Below are positions 21,384 to 30,563 of a stretch of 64,000 bases of DNA, piece by piece. A program made the translations under genes and the position numbers. The stretch is taken from the NCBI GenBank assembly GCA_032622095.1, contig CP136069.1, forward strand, positions 167,516,394 to 167,580,393, read 5' to 3'. This DNA is from Siphonodentalium dalli (lineage: Eukaryota > Mollusca > Scaphopoda > Gadilida > Siphonodentaliidae). Numbering within the stretch: the stretch's first letter is position 1; every line of letters begins with the position of its first letter. The notes under the pieces are model-generated. The model searched no databases. It was given only the letters and a program-made list of their open reading frames with translations, and was not told where the DNA came from.

Positions 21384-21935
21384 TCAAATGTTTGTATCGA
21401 TTCGTTTATCTGTTTTTGGAATGTAGAATGGTCTCAGCTTCTTTTTCTTGGAAGTTTTCTTGGAATTTTCAAAATCTGGATGTTTATCTTCAGATTTGTT
21501 CTGTGAATCATTCGTAGGATCAACAGGTCGGGGTTGTTTGAAAACATCTGATGTTGTAGACATCTCTTCAGTTTTGATATCTGCATTTTGTTCTTGTATT
21601 GTTACTGCTTGTAGACATTTTTGTATAGTTTTCACATTTTTTTGTCGCCGAAATCTGTTTTACAATGGAAGGACCAATGGGATTTTTATCAGCTTTGTTT
21701 TTCTCTTGTTTCTCTTGCCATTGCATTTTGTTACAAAGTTTAAACAAATTGGCAGAGATCTGTCTCATTTCGACAAGATTATCTTGAATTTTTCTAGTCT
21801 GTGGCTGTGTAGATTTTTTTGAATCTTCTTTATGTAGCTCAATATAGCTCTCTTCAATAACTGCAGGCCTTGGTTTTTTTCTAACAATATCTTCTTCGCT
21901 GGCGGCGTCGTCTGAAACAGCATTTTCATCGCGAA
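21384..21935 (-). pseudogene. Lys/Glu-rich gene sharing its start with polB, frameshifted
   Basis: Two overlapping minus-strand frames: an upstream one ending at 21568 (with VRKKPRPAVIEES and LCNKMQWQEKQEKNK) and a downstream one at 21384-21635 (TSKKKKLRPFYIPKTDKRID). They can be joined by one frame change near an A7 run at 21637-21643. The upstream end (21861-21920) is an inverted copy of the polB 5' coding region (about 22061-22130). No ATG opens the frame above this block, so the gene may have lost its start. It ends with a minus-strand AATAAA near 21360 rather than a stem-loop. Function unknown; the protein would be highly charged and probably disordered. Confidence 0.4.
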
Positions 21936-21938
21936 TGC

Positions 21939-21957
21939 TATAAAAGCTATAAAAGCA
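21939..21957 (+). promoter_or_regulatory. Tandem TATA boxes upstream of polB
   Basis: Two overlapping TATAAAAG motifs in CTATAAAAGCTATAAAAGCA lie about 80-95 nt before the polB ATG at 22036. The spacing suits a TATA-driven RNA polymerase II promoter with a short leader. Confidence 0.6.
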
Positions 21958-22035
21958 GGTGTAATTCTACACTTTACACTTCAACTCCGAAGAAGCCAGT
22001 CGCAATATTTTTTGCTGACAAAACTCAAGACAAAA

Positions 22036-25000
22036 ATGTTTAAGAGAATTAAAAGACCTGTTTCAGACGACGCCGCCAGCGAAGAAGATATTGTTAGAAA
22101 AAGACCAAGGCCTGCAGTTATTGAAGAGAGCGATATGGAAACTGATAAGGTAGAAAGTGAAGAGAGCGATATGGAAACTGATGAGGCAGAAAGTGAAGAG
22201 AGCGATATGGAAACTGATAGGGCAGAAAGTGAAGAGAGCGATATGGAAACTGATGAGGCAGAAAGTGAAGAGAGCGATATGGAAACTGATAGGGCAGAAA
22301 GTGAAGAAAGTTCTAGTGATGGGCAGATTGGACGCGGTCGAAGACAGAATAGAGAAATTGGTGGGAAGAGAAAGAGAAGTCTGGCTAGAGAGCGTGTTGT
22401 GTTCAATCCAACAAAATATTTCAAAATGGAGCTGAACTCGGAGAAATTTTCCAGAAAATTTAAATCAGCATCACGACAATTTGGTGTGAAATTCGAGAAA
22501 TTTACAGATCCAATCGAAAACATTCCAGAGATATTTGAGAAGTTGACAGAAGAATTGAAACAGAAATGTTCAGCAAATGAGAAGACAAGAATCAGAGTTA
22601 CGATAAATCATCCAGGACTTGATTTGAGCATTTTCATTCCATTCACAAAAGCCAGTGAATTGAATGGTGGGACACTCATGGATAATATTCAAAATGTGGT
22701 TCAATCAAATGCAGCCTTTACAATTCATGACGGTGCACTCAATTTCGAAATCTTCGTTACAGATATTCCGGAAGGTGGTACACGACACTCACTACATTAT
22801 GGACCATTTGCAGACAAGAACAAGCTGACAAAAGTAAAAAGAAGTATTGTCCGGATTGAAAATGCTGATGATGTTATGTGTATGGCAAGATCTATTGTCG
22901 TCGGAATGTGTAAGGCAGATAGTGATGGATCTGCGTGCTGGTCAAAGATATGGAAAAGAATAAGACAATCAATATACACAGCACAAACAGATGCAGCAAA
23001 AAATCTACTCAACCGTGCTGGCATTCCACACGATACAGTTTGCAGTATCAATGAGTTCCACAAGATTCAAGAAATATTGTATCCAGAATATGTTGTGAAA
23101 ATTCACAATGAATTTGCTGGCGCTGGATTTCTATTTGAACCTACAGAAATGTGTTCGGATAGCAAATGTGTACACATCTACTACAACAACAATCACTTCG
23201 ACACCATAACATCAATCAAAGGATTTCTAGGCACCAGCTACTACTGCGAATTCTGCGACATTGGATTCCATATGCGTGGCGATCATCGATGCAGATTTGT
23301 TTGTGCATGCTGGTCATTGACACAGTGTAATTTCACAAATTGGGTGAAGTGTAGAACGTGTCGACGATCATTCAGAAGTAAATCATGTTTCGACAACCAT
23401 TTGAAGACGGAAGGAAAACAGAAAAGAAAAATATGTGATTTGGTTCAACTATGCAACAATTGTGATGAAGAAATTCTCATCAATAAATCAAGCAGACATA
23501 TATGTGCGGGGTTGAAGAAATGCAAACATTGCAAAGAAATCGTTGAAGCAGATCACAGGTGCTACATTCCAAAATATGAATCACTGGAAAAGAAACCTGC
23601 AAAGATTCCATATGTATTCTTTGACTTTGAATGCAGACAAGACACAGGTGTTCATATTCCAAACTTCTGTGTTGCACATACCGCTTGTGGAGATTGCATG
23701 TGCAAACCAATCGAAGAAAAATGTGAAACATGCGGACCGGATTCCAGAGAATTTGTATTCAAGGGTGACAACGTTTTAACAGACTTCACAAACTGGTTAT
23801 TCCACCAAGATCACAAAGGATGTGTTGCAATAGCACATAATGCTCAGGGATACGATGCACAGTTTCTACTTCAAGCACTCATACAAAGTGGAATTCATAA
23901 ACCAGAACTGATCATGAATGGAAACAAGATTCTCAGTTTAAAATGCAACAGCGTGAAAGTTATTGATTCTCTGAGTTTTCTGATGATGCCGCTTTCAAAG
24001 TTTCCACAAACTTTTCAGCTGAATGAGATGGCGAAAGGACACTTTCCACATTGGGCGAATTCACCAAAGTTTCAAAATTACATTGGACATTACTTGGCTT
24101 CTGATTACTACAAACCAGACATGATGAGCGTGGAAAATCGAGAGAAATTCTTTGAATGGTACAATGAGAAAATAGAAAATTACGTGATATTCAACTTCCA
24201 AGAAGAGATGGAGAAGTACTGCAAATCAGACGTGGATATTCTTCGCCGTGGATGTGGAAAATTCCGGAAATACATATTGGAAACAGAACAGATTGACCCG
24301 TTCATTGAGTCAATAGCATTGGCGCAAGTTTGCAATTTGGCATGGAGGAAGAATTCAATGCCAGAGAAAACAATTGGAATCATTCCAGATGGTGGATACC
24401 CATGTGCTAAAAACTATTCCATGAAAGCGATACGTTGGCTTCAACATATATCATTGTCACGTATGATAACAATCAAGCATGCTTTGAATGGAGGAGAAAT
24501 CAAGATTGGTGGACACTACGTCGATGGATATGAGGAAGCCACAAGAACAGTTTTTGAGATGAATGGATGTCTGTTTCATGGATGTCCAAAATGTTACAAC
24601 AACAGACAATACAAGAATCCCTATACGATGCTCACAATGGAAGAATTATATACAAGAACTCAACAGAAGAAAGATGAACTGGAAAGTCTTGGTTACAGAG
24701 TTGAATCAATTTGGGAGCATCAGATCGACGAAAGAATGAAATCGGGTGTGAAATTCAAACAACAAATGGAATCTTTCTACAAACATCGAGACCCCATTTT
24801 GCCAAGAGAAGCATTGTTTGGTGGACGTACAAATGCCATCAAATTGTACGAGGAAATTGATCAAGATTCCACAAAAGAAATCAAGTTCATCGATGTGTGT
24901 TCGTTGTATCCATTTTGCAACAAATATAAATTCTACCCTGTTGGACATCCAGAAATTTTGAGCCAAGAGCAGATTGATCAAGAACACATTAGAGACTATG

Positions 25001-26145
25001 CGGGGCTTGTTAAATGTACAATTTTACCACCATCGAAATTGTATATTCCAGTTCTACCAATTCATTGTAACAAGAAAATGGTTTTTACTCTGTGCAACAC
25101 TTGTGCCATCAATGAGAACGAGGCATGTAACCATTCAGAAGAAGATCGAGCTATAACCGGAGTGTGGACCACGCCAGAATTATTCAAAGCAATGGATGTT
25201 GGCTACAAAATACTTGATGTGTACCAAATTTGGCATTGGACAGATTGGACAGATGAAATATACAAATCCTATATCGACAAACATCTAAAGATCAAACAGG
25301 AATGTAGTGGTTATCCATTTGGTGTTGAGACAGAAGAACAGAAGCAAAAGTTTGTACAGGATTATTATGCAGCTGAGGGTATAAAATTGGAGAACATCGA
25401 GAAGAATCCAGGAAAACGCCAAATATCTAAAATTATGATTAATTGTATATGGGGTAAGAATGCACAAAGAAATCTTATGTCAAAAACAGAGTATGTGGAT
25501 AAACCATCACGTTATTTTGAATTGCTTACTAGTAACAATATAATTGTTCAAAATGTTACACTTCTTGATGGTGACAAATTCATTCTGGTAAATTATGTTG
25601 ATATTTTAGATAATATTGAACCTCATCATTCAGCAAATGTTGTTGTTGCTTCTTTTGTTACAGCGTATGCAAGATTACAATTGTATAAAGTTTTAAAAAA
25701 ACTTGGAGATAGAGTGCTGTATTTTGATACAGACAGCTGTATGTATGTCAGTGATCCATCAAAGAAGAACATCAAAACTATCGAAGGAAGATTGGGGAAA
25801 TGGAGCGACGAACATCCAGATGCAAAGATTGTCAAATTTGTTGGACTTGGGCCAAAGAACTACGGATATGAATACATCAAAGATGGGAGAAGATACACCA
25901 AATGTAAGGTAAAAGGTATCACTCTTGATTACAGCACAAGTCAAAAAGTTAATTTTGAAACAATGGTACAATGTGTTAATGATCGTGAAAATTTCAAAAC
26001 TGTTGTTGAGTATCCTTCCAGAATTAAAAGACAAAAGAACCATCAACTAATTAGTGAGTGTCAAACCAAAACTTTCAGATCGGTGTACACAAAACGAAAA
26101 CTCGTCAATGGTATTCACACATATCCATACGGATGGAGATGTTGA
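22036..26145 (+). CDS. polB: Family-B DNA polymerase, Polinton type
   Basis: 1369 codons from the ATG at 22036, the first ATG after the tandem TATA boxes. It should replicate the element by protein-primed synthesis, as inferred for Polintons. Residues about 30-95 are five 12-residue acidic repeats (ESDMETD-type, 36-bp DNA unit). A Cys/His-rich region follows at about 390-520. Exonuclease motifs are present: DFE at 530-532, YD at 606-607 (NAQGYDAQF) and Y728..D732 (YCKSD). Polymerase motif A is D953 (DVCSLYP), motif B starts at K1132 (KIMINCIWGKN) and motif C is YFDTDS with D1231 and D1233. All catalytic residues are in place and no stop interrupts it. The last ~70 codons are repeated at 31072-31279 by the tandem duplication. 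Confidence 0.95.
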   Translation: MFKRIKRPVSDDAASEEDIVRKRPRPAVIEESDMETDKVESEESDMETDEAESEESDMETDRAESEESDMETDEAESEESDMETDRAESEESSSDGQIGRGRRQNREIGGKRKRSLARERVVFNPTKYFKMELNSEKFSRKFKSASRQFGVKFEKFTDPIENIPEIFEKLTEELKQKCSANEKTRIRVTINHPGLDLSIFIPFTKASELNGGTLMDNIQNVVQSNAAFTIHDGALNFEIFVTDIPEGGTRHSLHYGPFADKNKLTKVKRSIVRIENADDVMCMARSIVVGMCKADSDGSACWSKIWKRIRQSIYTAQTDAAKNLLNRAGIPHDTVCSINEFHKIQEILYPEYVVKIHNEFAGAGFLFEPTEMCSDSKCVHIYYNNNHFDTITSIKGFLGTSYYCEFCDIGFHMRGDHRCRFVCACWSLTQCNFTNWVKCRTCRRSFRSKSCFDNHLKTEGKQKRKICDLVQLCNNCDEEILINKSSRHICAGLKKCKHCKEIVEADHRCYIPKYESLEKKPAKIPYVFFDFECRQDTGVHIPNFCVAHTACGDCMCKPIEEKCETCGPDSREFVFKGDNVLTDFTNWLFHQDHKGCVAIAHNAQGYDAQFLLQALIQSGIHKPELIMNGNKILSLKCNSVKVIDSLSFLMMPLSKFPQTFQLNEMAKGHFPHWANSPKFQNYIGHYLASDYYKPDMMSVENREKFFEWYNEKIENYVIFNFQEEMEKYCKSDVDILRRGCGKFRKYILETEQIDPFIESIALAQVCNLAWRKNSMPEKTIGIIPDGGYPCAKNYSMKAIRWLQHISLSRMITIKHALNGGEIKIGGHYVDGYEEATRTVFEMNGCLFHGCPKCYNNRQYKNPYTMLTMEELYTRTQQKKDELESLGYRVESIWEHQIDERMKSGVKFKQQMESFYKHRDPILPREALFGGRTNAIKLYEEIDQDSTKEIKFIDVCSLYPFCNKYKFYPVGHPEILSQEQIDQEHIRDYAGLVKCTILPPSKLYIPVLPIHCNKKMVFTLCNTCAINENEACNHSEEDRAITGVWTTPELFKAMDVGYKILDVYQIWHWTDWTDEIYKSYIDKHLKIKQECSGYPFGVETEEQKQKFVQDYYAAEGIKLENIEKNPGKRQISKIMINCIWGKNAQRNLMSKTEYVDKPSRYFELLTSNNIIVQNVTLLDGDKFILVNYVDILDNIEPHHSANVVVASFVTAYARLQLYKVLKKLGDRVLYFDTDSCMYVSDPSKKNIKTIEGRLGKWSDEHPDAKIVKFVGLGPKNYGYEYIKDGRRYTKCKVKGITLDYSTSQKVNFETMVQCVNDRENFKTVVEYPSRIKRQKNHQLISECQTKTFRSVYTKRKLVNGIHTYPYGWRC

Positions 26146-26749
26146 GTCATTTCATGTCAAGATGTTGACAGGAGTAGTACCTCCAGAAATTGCTGAGAAG
26201 ATTTATGGATATTTGGTGGCACAGTCAACACTTATTCCAGAGATAAAGAAGGAATTACAAGAAGTCTGGTTTGAAAGAGAAAAGAAAGCAATACTACGAT
26301 GCTGTGATGTCGACGAATGTTTACAGAGATTGGACTATCTTGAGACAAGTATATTTTCTCATTTCTCTCAAAACTATATTAAATCATTTATTAAATTCAA
26401 AACATTTTTTCTCATTGAAAGAATATCTGATTTTTGGCTATTTGGTGGTGATCAACACCATTTAGATTTAGAAACTTTTGATGAACATGACTATATTCAT
26501 TATACAAAGTATGAAGATCATTATCCTCTTGCTAGTGGAACCTTTAAATCAGTTCCTAGGATCTATGGGTATTTGTTAACAAAAAAAATGTCAACATATG
26601 CAAAAATTCAAAACATTATAGGGGATGATTTTTTTATTTACAGAACAAACAGAAGAATAGAAGACTATAATAATTGGATTATTGAAATGTATGGAAATAT
26701 TTACAGCTTTGGAGATTTCTCTTTAAAAACTAAATTCACACGTCGTTAA
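26108..26749 (+). CDS. Unknown Polinton protein between polB and ATPase (copy 1)
   Basis: About 213 codons if it starts at the ATG at 26108; the open frame reaches back to 26054 and another ATG lies at 26162. It overlaps the polB end in a different frame, so the start is uncertain. It contains VVPPEIAEKIYGYL, FFLIERISDFWLFGG and many aromatic residues, and lacks signal or membrane segments. No family is recognised. The position next to the ATPase suggests a role in DNA packaging or replication, but this is inference only. Copy 2 is at 31242-31883. Confidence 0.6.
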   Translation: MVFTHIHTDGDVESFHVKMLTGVVPPEIAEKIYGYLVAQSTLIPEIKKELQEVWFEREKKAILRCCDVDECLQRLDYLETSIFSHFSQNYIKSFIKFKTFFLIERISDFWLFGGDQHHLDLETFDEHDYIHYTKYEDHYPLASGTFKSVPRIYGYLLTKKMSTYAKIQNIIGDDFFIYRTNRRIEDYNNWIIEMYGNIYSFGDFSLKTKFTRR

Positions 26750-26782
26750 GTTCACTCTCTGATTAGGCATCAAAGTGACAAC

Positions 26783-27433
26783 ATGGAAGAATCTTTACTT
26801 TTCCAACATCCGTGTAATTTCTTTATCAGCGGACCTAGTGGATCAGGTAAAACAGAATTTGTTAAAAAAGTTATTGAATTTAAACACGATTTATTCCAAA
26901 CACCACCAAAGAAAATAGTTTGGTGTTACAAAGAATGGCAAGACACATACAATCGTATAAAAGAAATTGATAACGTTGAGTTTATCGATGGCATTCCAGA
27001 CGATGATGAGGAAATTGTATCAGATAAATCATTTCCTCATCTTGTTGTTTTCGATGACATGATGGGGGAACAAGATGAAGACAAAATAATGCTTTGGTTT
27101 ACTAGAAAAGGTCATCATCGAAATGCTTCAATAATTTACATTACTCAAAACATGTTCCAAAAATCAAAAAGTAGCAGAACTATAAGTTTGAATGCACACT
27201 ACATGGTTTTATTTCAAAGCGTTCGAGATAAAAATCAAATAAAAGTTTTGGCTCATCAAATGCAAACCAATCATTTGAAACAAGCATACGAAGATGCAAC
27301 TTCAATAAATCATGGATATATTTTAGTAGATTTTCATCCTAGAACAGAAAATTATTTGCGAATTAGAACTGATATTTTCCATAAATGGTTGACAGCTAAT
27401 AACCGAGGTCCTGTCATTTATTCAAAAGTATAA
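26783..27433 (+). CDS. Genome-packaging ATPase, FtsK/HerA class (copy 1)
   Basis: 216 codons. Walker A GPSGSGKT at residues 17-24, Walker B LVVFDD at 87-92 and a sensor-like SIIYITQNMF stretch match the A32-like packaging ATPases of Polintons, adintoviruses and related double-jelly-roll viruses. These proteins drive DNA into preformed capsids. The length is usual for this group. It sits in the rightward module with 33 nt to the gene before and after, so co-transcription is likely. Copy 2 (31917-32567) differs by one Asn/Asp codon near the C-terminus. Confidence 0.9.
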   Translation: MEESLLFQHPCNFFISGPSGSGKTEFVKKVIEFKHDLFQTPPKKIVWCYKEWQDTYNRIKEIDNVEFIDGIPDDDEEIVSDKSFPHLVVFDDMMGEQDEDKIMLWFTRKGHHRNASIIYITQNMFQKSKSSRTISLNAHYMVLFQSVRDKNQIKVLAHQMQTNHLKQAYEDATSINHGYILVDFHPRTENYLRIRTDIFHKWLTANNRGPVIYSKV

Positions 27434-27467
27434 ATTCAGTTGTTGTTACTTTTTTCATTTTAGAACC

Positions 27468-28055
27468 ATGTCGTCCACCGAGATGTTTAGTCATGATGAA
27501 CTGTCACAAATTATAAATTTCTTCACTTTTGCAGCTGAATTATTTCTTGAACATGATTGGAAATTACCATCACAGACAAAAAAGTTTTTTCAGAGAAATA
27601 AAAATGTTCTTAAAAAAATCTCTGATCGATCAACTGATATGGAAACAAAACGCAAATTAATTTTACAACGAGGTGGTAGTGGGTTCCTTGGGGGAGTTTT
27701 AATTAGAAGTCTTTTGAAAAATTCATTTGAACAAACTGGTAGACAATCTAAAAGTAAATCAAAGGTTTCTCCAAAACGTTCAAAGATTACACTGATGCAA
27801 ACACAACAAAGGGGTAATCAAAAAGAATCTAAACGTAAAACAAAGCTTTCTCTAAATCATTCAAAGTTTACACCGATGCAAACTCAACAAAATCAACATT
27901 CTAAATTTACACCTATACCTTCTCAGCAGAACCCTCAACATCAACCGTTACAAAAAAAACCAGTTATTGATCTTGAATTTTCTAAATTTATGCCGTTGTC
28001 TGATGCATCGAAATCGGCATTCGAAGCTTTAGAATGGTTCAATCAGAAAAGATAA
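27468..28055 (+). CDS. Basic protein with Gly-rich hydrophobic patch (copy 1)
   Basis: 195 codons. The N-terminal third is helical (ELSQIINFFTFAAELFLEHDW). Then comes LQRGGSGFLGGVLIRSLL, a Gly-rich hydrophobic patch like those in adenovirus pX/pVI-type and Polinton core proteins. The rest is a Lys/Gln-rich tail with short internal repeats (SKFTPMQTQQ-type) and is probably disordered. It may be a virion core or membrane-active protein; this is inference. Copy 1 is intact. Copy 2 is truncated by a 1-bp loss in a G run. Confidence 0.6.
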   Translation: MSSTEMFSHDELSQIINFFTFAAELFLEHDWKLPSQTKKFFQRNKNVLKKISDRSTDMETKRKLILQRGGSGFLGGVLIRSLLKNSFEQTGRQSKSKSKVSPKRSKITLMQTQQRGNQKESKRKTKLSLNHSKFTPMQTQQNQHSKFTPIPSQQNPQHQPLQKKPVIDLEFSKFMPLSDASKSAFEALEWFNQKR

Positions 28056-28111
28056 AAGATGAAACATATAATTTTTCTGCTCATTTTGAGACAACTACTT
28101 AGACTGTGAAG

Positions 28112-28474
28112 ATGCCTTCAAAAACTAAGAGCCGGAAAGTACCGCTGATAAAAAAATATGGGGAGTTGATTGTTGCAATGAGTAAAGTTCCATCTGCATA
28201 TAAAAAGAAAATGATCAACGATGCTCCGAAACAAGTGATGGATTGCATTTCAGAATGTTGTCAAAATCTTTTAAAAGGTAATGTAAAACTGAATGAAGCT
28301 CAGAACCGCAAGTTACATTCGAAGCGTAAACATATCAGATATCTTGCAGACAAGAACAAACCTTTGCAACAAAAGAAGAAAATTTTGAATCAAAAAGGTG
28401 GCTTTTTACCATTATTATTTCTTGCTCCATTGATTAGCAAAACATTAGGTGCAGTTGTTAAAAATATTTTGTAA
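28112..28474 (+). CDS. pX-like Polinton protein (copy 1)
   Basis: 120 codons from ATG 28112; the frame opens 2 codons earlier at a GTG. Strongly basic body (SKTKSRKVPLIKKYG, RKLHSKRKHIRYL) ending in GGFLPLLFLAPLISKTLG. The conserved pattern of a basic helical domain followed by GGFLPLL..LAPL is typical of small Polinton/adintovirus proteins compared to adenovirus pX. Probably a DNA-condensing core or membrane-interacting virion protein. Copy 2 is at 33245-33607 and is identical as far as I can see. Confidence 0.7.
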   Translation: MPSKTKSRKVPLIKKYGELIVAMSKVPSAYKKKMINDAPKQVMDCISECCQNLLKGNVKLNEAQNRKLHSKRKHIRYLADKNKPLQQKKKILNQKGGFLPLLFLAPLISKTLGAVVKNIL

Positions 28475-28494
28475 AAACTAAATCTCAAATAAAT

Positions 28495-29213
28495 ATGAAG
28501 AAAATGGTTATTGTACCATTCAGAATGTTGGAAGATTTCAAACAATGGAAAATGTCAGAAATGAATAAACCTCAATTACCTCCTGATCCTGCAATTTCAA
28601 ATGTTTCAGATTCTTACAAAGAATTGAAATCAGTTTATGATAAAAATATTTCTGAATCAGAAAAGTCACAGTTATTTGGAGAAAATTTTACAAATTGAAA
28701 ACTTCACAAAAATCTTTAAATTCAAAATTCAGTTTACCTGAACAAAAGTTATCTGAAAACTTTGGGAACATGAGTGAACATATATTGGAAAGTGTTCCAT
28801 CTAAACTTCGTGGTAAAGCACAACAAATTTTAACATTGTTGTCAACTAATCCTAAACTTAGATGGGATGATCGTGGACAATTAATTTATGGAACAGAAAC
28901 AGTTACTGGATCAAATATAATTGATTTGATAAACGATGTTGTTCGTCACCGAAAAGGTTTTGACCCAGTTGGTTATGAAACATTCCTACGTGGATTGGGG
29001 GAACTTAATGTACCACAAGATTATGTAGGTAACAGGAATCGATGGTTGTGGATACAAAGACATTTAAAAGGTCACACTGGTGATGAGTTTCATACACCTC
29101 ATGCAACTCCTAGCAGTGGCAAGTCCAGAAAACGTTCAGTTGATATTTTCACACCTCAAAGTTTTCCTAAAACCAGAAAATCTATTTTGAAAGAATGGTC
29201 ACCACTTACATAA
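28495..29213 (+). pseudogene. Two-frame Polinton gene with a possible -1 shift site (copy 1)
   Basis: The first frame (28495-28698, 67 codons) starts MKKMVIVPFRMLEDFKQWK. The second frame (open from about 28689 to 29213) has no ATG at its start and contains LRGKAQQILTLL, GSNIIDLINDVV and a basic Ser/Thr-rich tail. In related Polintons I recall these parts in one protein. The frames differ by -1, and the zero-frame sequence A AAT TTT at 28683-28689 is a canonical slippery heptamer, 7 nt before the TGA at 28696. So it is either one gene with programmed frameshifting or a gene broken by a 1-bp indel before the duplication, since copy 2 is the same. The end overlaps the integrase start by 19 bp. 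Confidence 0.55.
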
Positions 29214-30289
29214 AATTTGACAAACTTCTAACTGAAATTTACTACAATCCAAAAGAAGTTGGTGGTTTCAGTGGAGCAAATCAACTTTTTAAAAATGCGA
29301 AAGAAACAAATAACAAAATTAAACTTTCAGATGTTAAAAAATGGTTACAATGGCAAAAAACATATACTTTGCACAAACCAATTGTTCGGAAATTTCGCAG
29401 ACGTAAAACTATTGTTGCAGGAATTGATATTCAGTGGCAAGCTGATTTGGCAGATTTGCAAACTTTGCAAAAGCACAATGACAATTACAGATATTTACTT
29501 TGTGTTATTGATGTGTTCTCAAAATTTGCATAGGTTGAAAAAATTAAGGACAAAACTGGTAAAACTTTAGTTAAAACATTTCAGAAAATTCTCAAATCAT
29601 CAAAACGAAAACCAGTTTCATTTCAATCTGACAAAGGTTCCGAATTCAAAAATAAATTATTTTTACAATTTTTGAAATCTAAGAAAATTCATTTTTTCAC
29701 AACAGAGAATCCAGAGACAAAAGCAAGTATAGTTGAACGTTTTCAACGGACATTGAAAACAAAGATGTGGAAATATTTTACACATAATCAAACTTTGAAA
29801 TACAATGATGTTTTGCACGATTTTGTGAATTCTTACAACAAAAGTTTTCATAGAAGTATTAAGATGGCACCAGTTTTAGTAACTCGAGAAAATGAAATTG
29901 AAGTTTCCAGAAATCTTTATGGAAAGTTAAAAACGAAAAAAGATAAGATCTTGAAAGTTGGAGATTTTGTTAGAATAAATAAAACAAAGAGAACTTTTGA
30001 TAAAGGATATCTTCCAAATTGGACAAAAGAAATTTTCAAAATTAGTAGAGTTTGTAAAAGTACACCATTAACTTACAAATTAGTAGATTTAGATGGTGAA
30101 AACATCGCAGGATCATTTTATGGTAAAGAAATTCAACATATAAAAGATAATAAAGTTTACGAAATTGAATCAGTTGTTGGTAAACGTTCAAGAAAAGTTG
30201 CTGGTAAATCAGTTAGAGAAATTAAAGTTCATTGGGCTGGTTATCCTAAAAAATTTGACAGTTGGATTCCTGCCACAAATTTGGTATAA
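29195..30289 (+). pseudogene. Integrase with chromodomain, interrupted by TAG (copy 1)
   Basis: One continuous frame of 364 codons, broken at codon 113 (TAG 29531-29533). It is the Polinton retroviral-type integrase, which inserts the linear genome into host DNA. The catalytic triad is D84 (WQADL), D146 (QSDKGSEF) and E181 (SIVERF), with the last two 35 apart as in the DD35E class. The C-terminus (about codons 318-364, ending HWAGYPKKFDSWIPATNLV) is a chromodomain likely to guide integration to marked chromatin. The stop falls between D84 and D146, so any product ending there lacks most of the catalytic core. The same stop is in copy 2, so it predates the duplication. Confidence 0.85.
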
Positions 30290-30299
30290 AACTTTTAAC

Positions 30300-30563
30300 A
30301 TGGCTCAAAATGGTTCAGTTGATCTGGATGTTCCATCACAATTTCAAATCTGTGGAGAAAAAATTGCAAAAAATCAAGTAACATATTTTACACAAATTAT
30401 TATAATTGTTGGTATAATCGCTACAGCAATTGTTCATTTAAGTTTACAAAGTGAAAATAACGAACTGTGGTTAATTTTACTCAGTAGTTCTTTGGGATAC
30501 ATTTTACCAACACTGCGTTTGAAATATTTGAAAAATCAGTCGACAGAAATTTTGAAAGTATGA
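30300..30563 (+). CDS. Small two-helix membrane protein (copy 1)
   Basis: 87 codons from the ATG at 30300; the frame opens earlier, inside the chromodomain region. Two hydrophobic segments, TQIIIIVGIIATAIVHLSL and LWLILLSSSLGYILPTL, predict a hairpin membrane protein with a short cytosolic N-terminus and a basic C-terminus. Its stop overlaps the next ATG (ATGA at 30560-30563), a sign of tight coupling to the minor capsid gene. The function is unknown; small membrane proteins in this position recur in Polintons. Confidence 0.65.
   Translation: MAQNGSVDLDVPSQFQICGEKIAKNQVTYFTQIIIIVGIIATAIVHLSLQSENNELWLILLSSSLGYILPTLRLKYLKNQSTEILKV

Noticed and set aside
22012-22035. Earlier start of polB
   Set aside because: The codon at 22012 is TTG; the first ATG after the promoter is at 22036.
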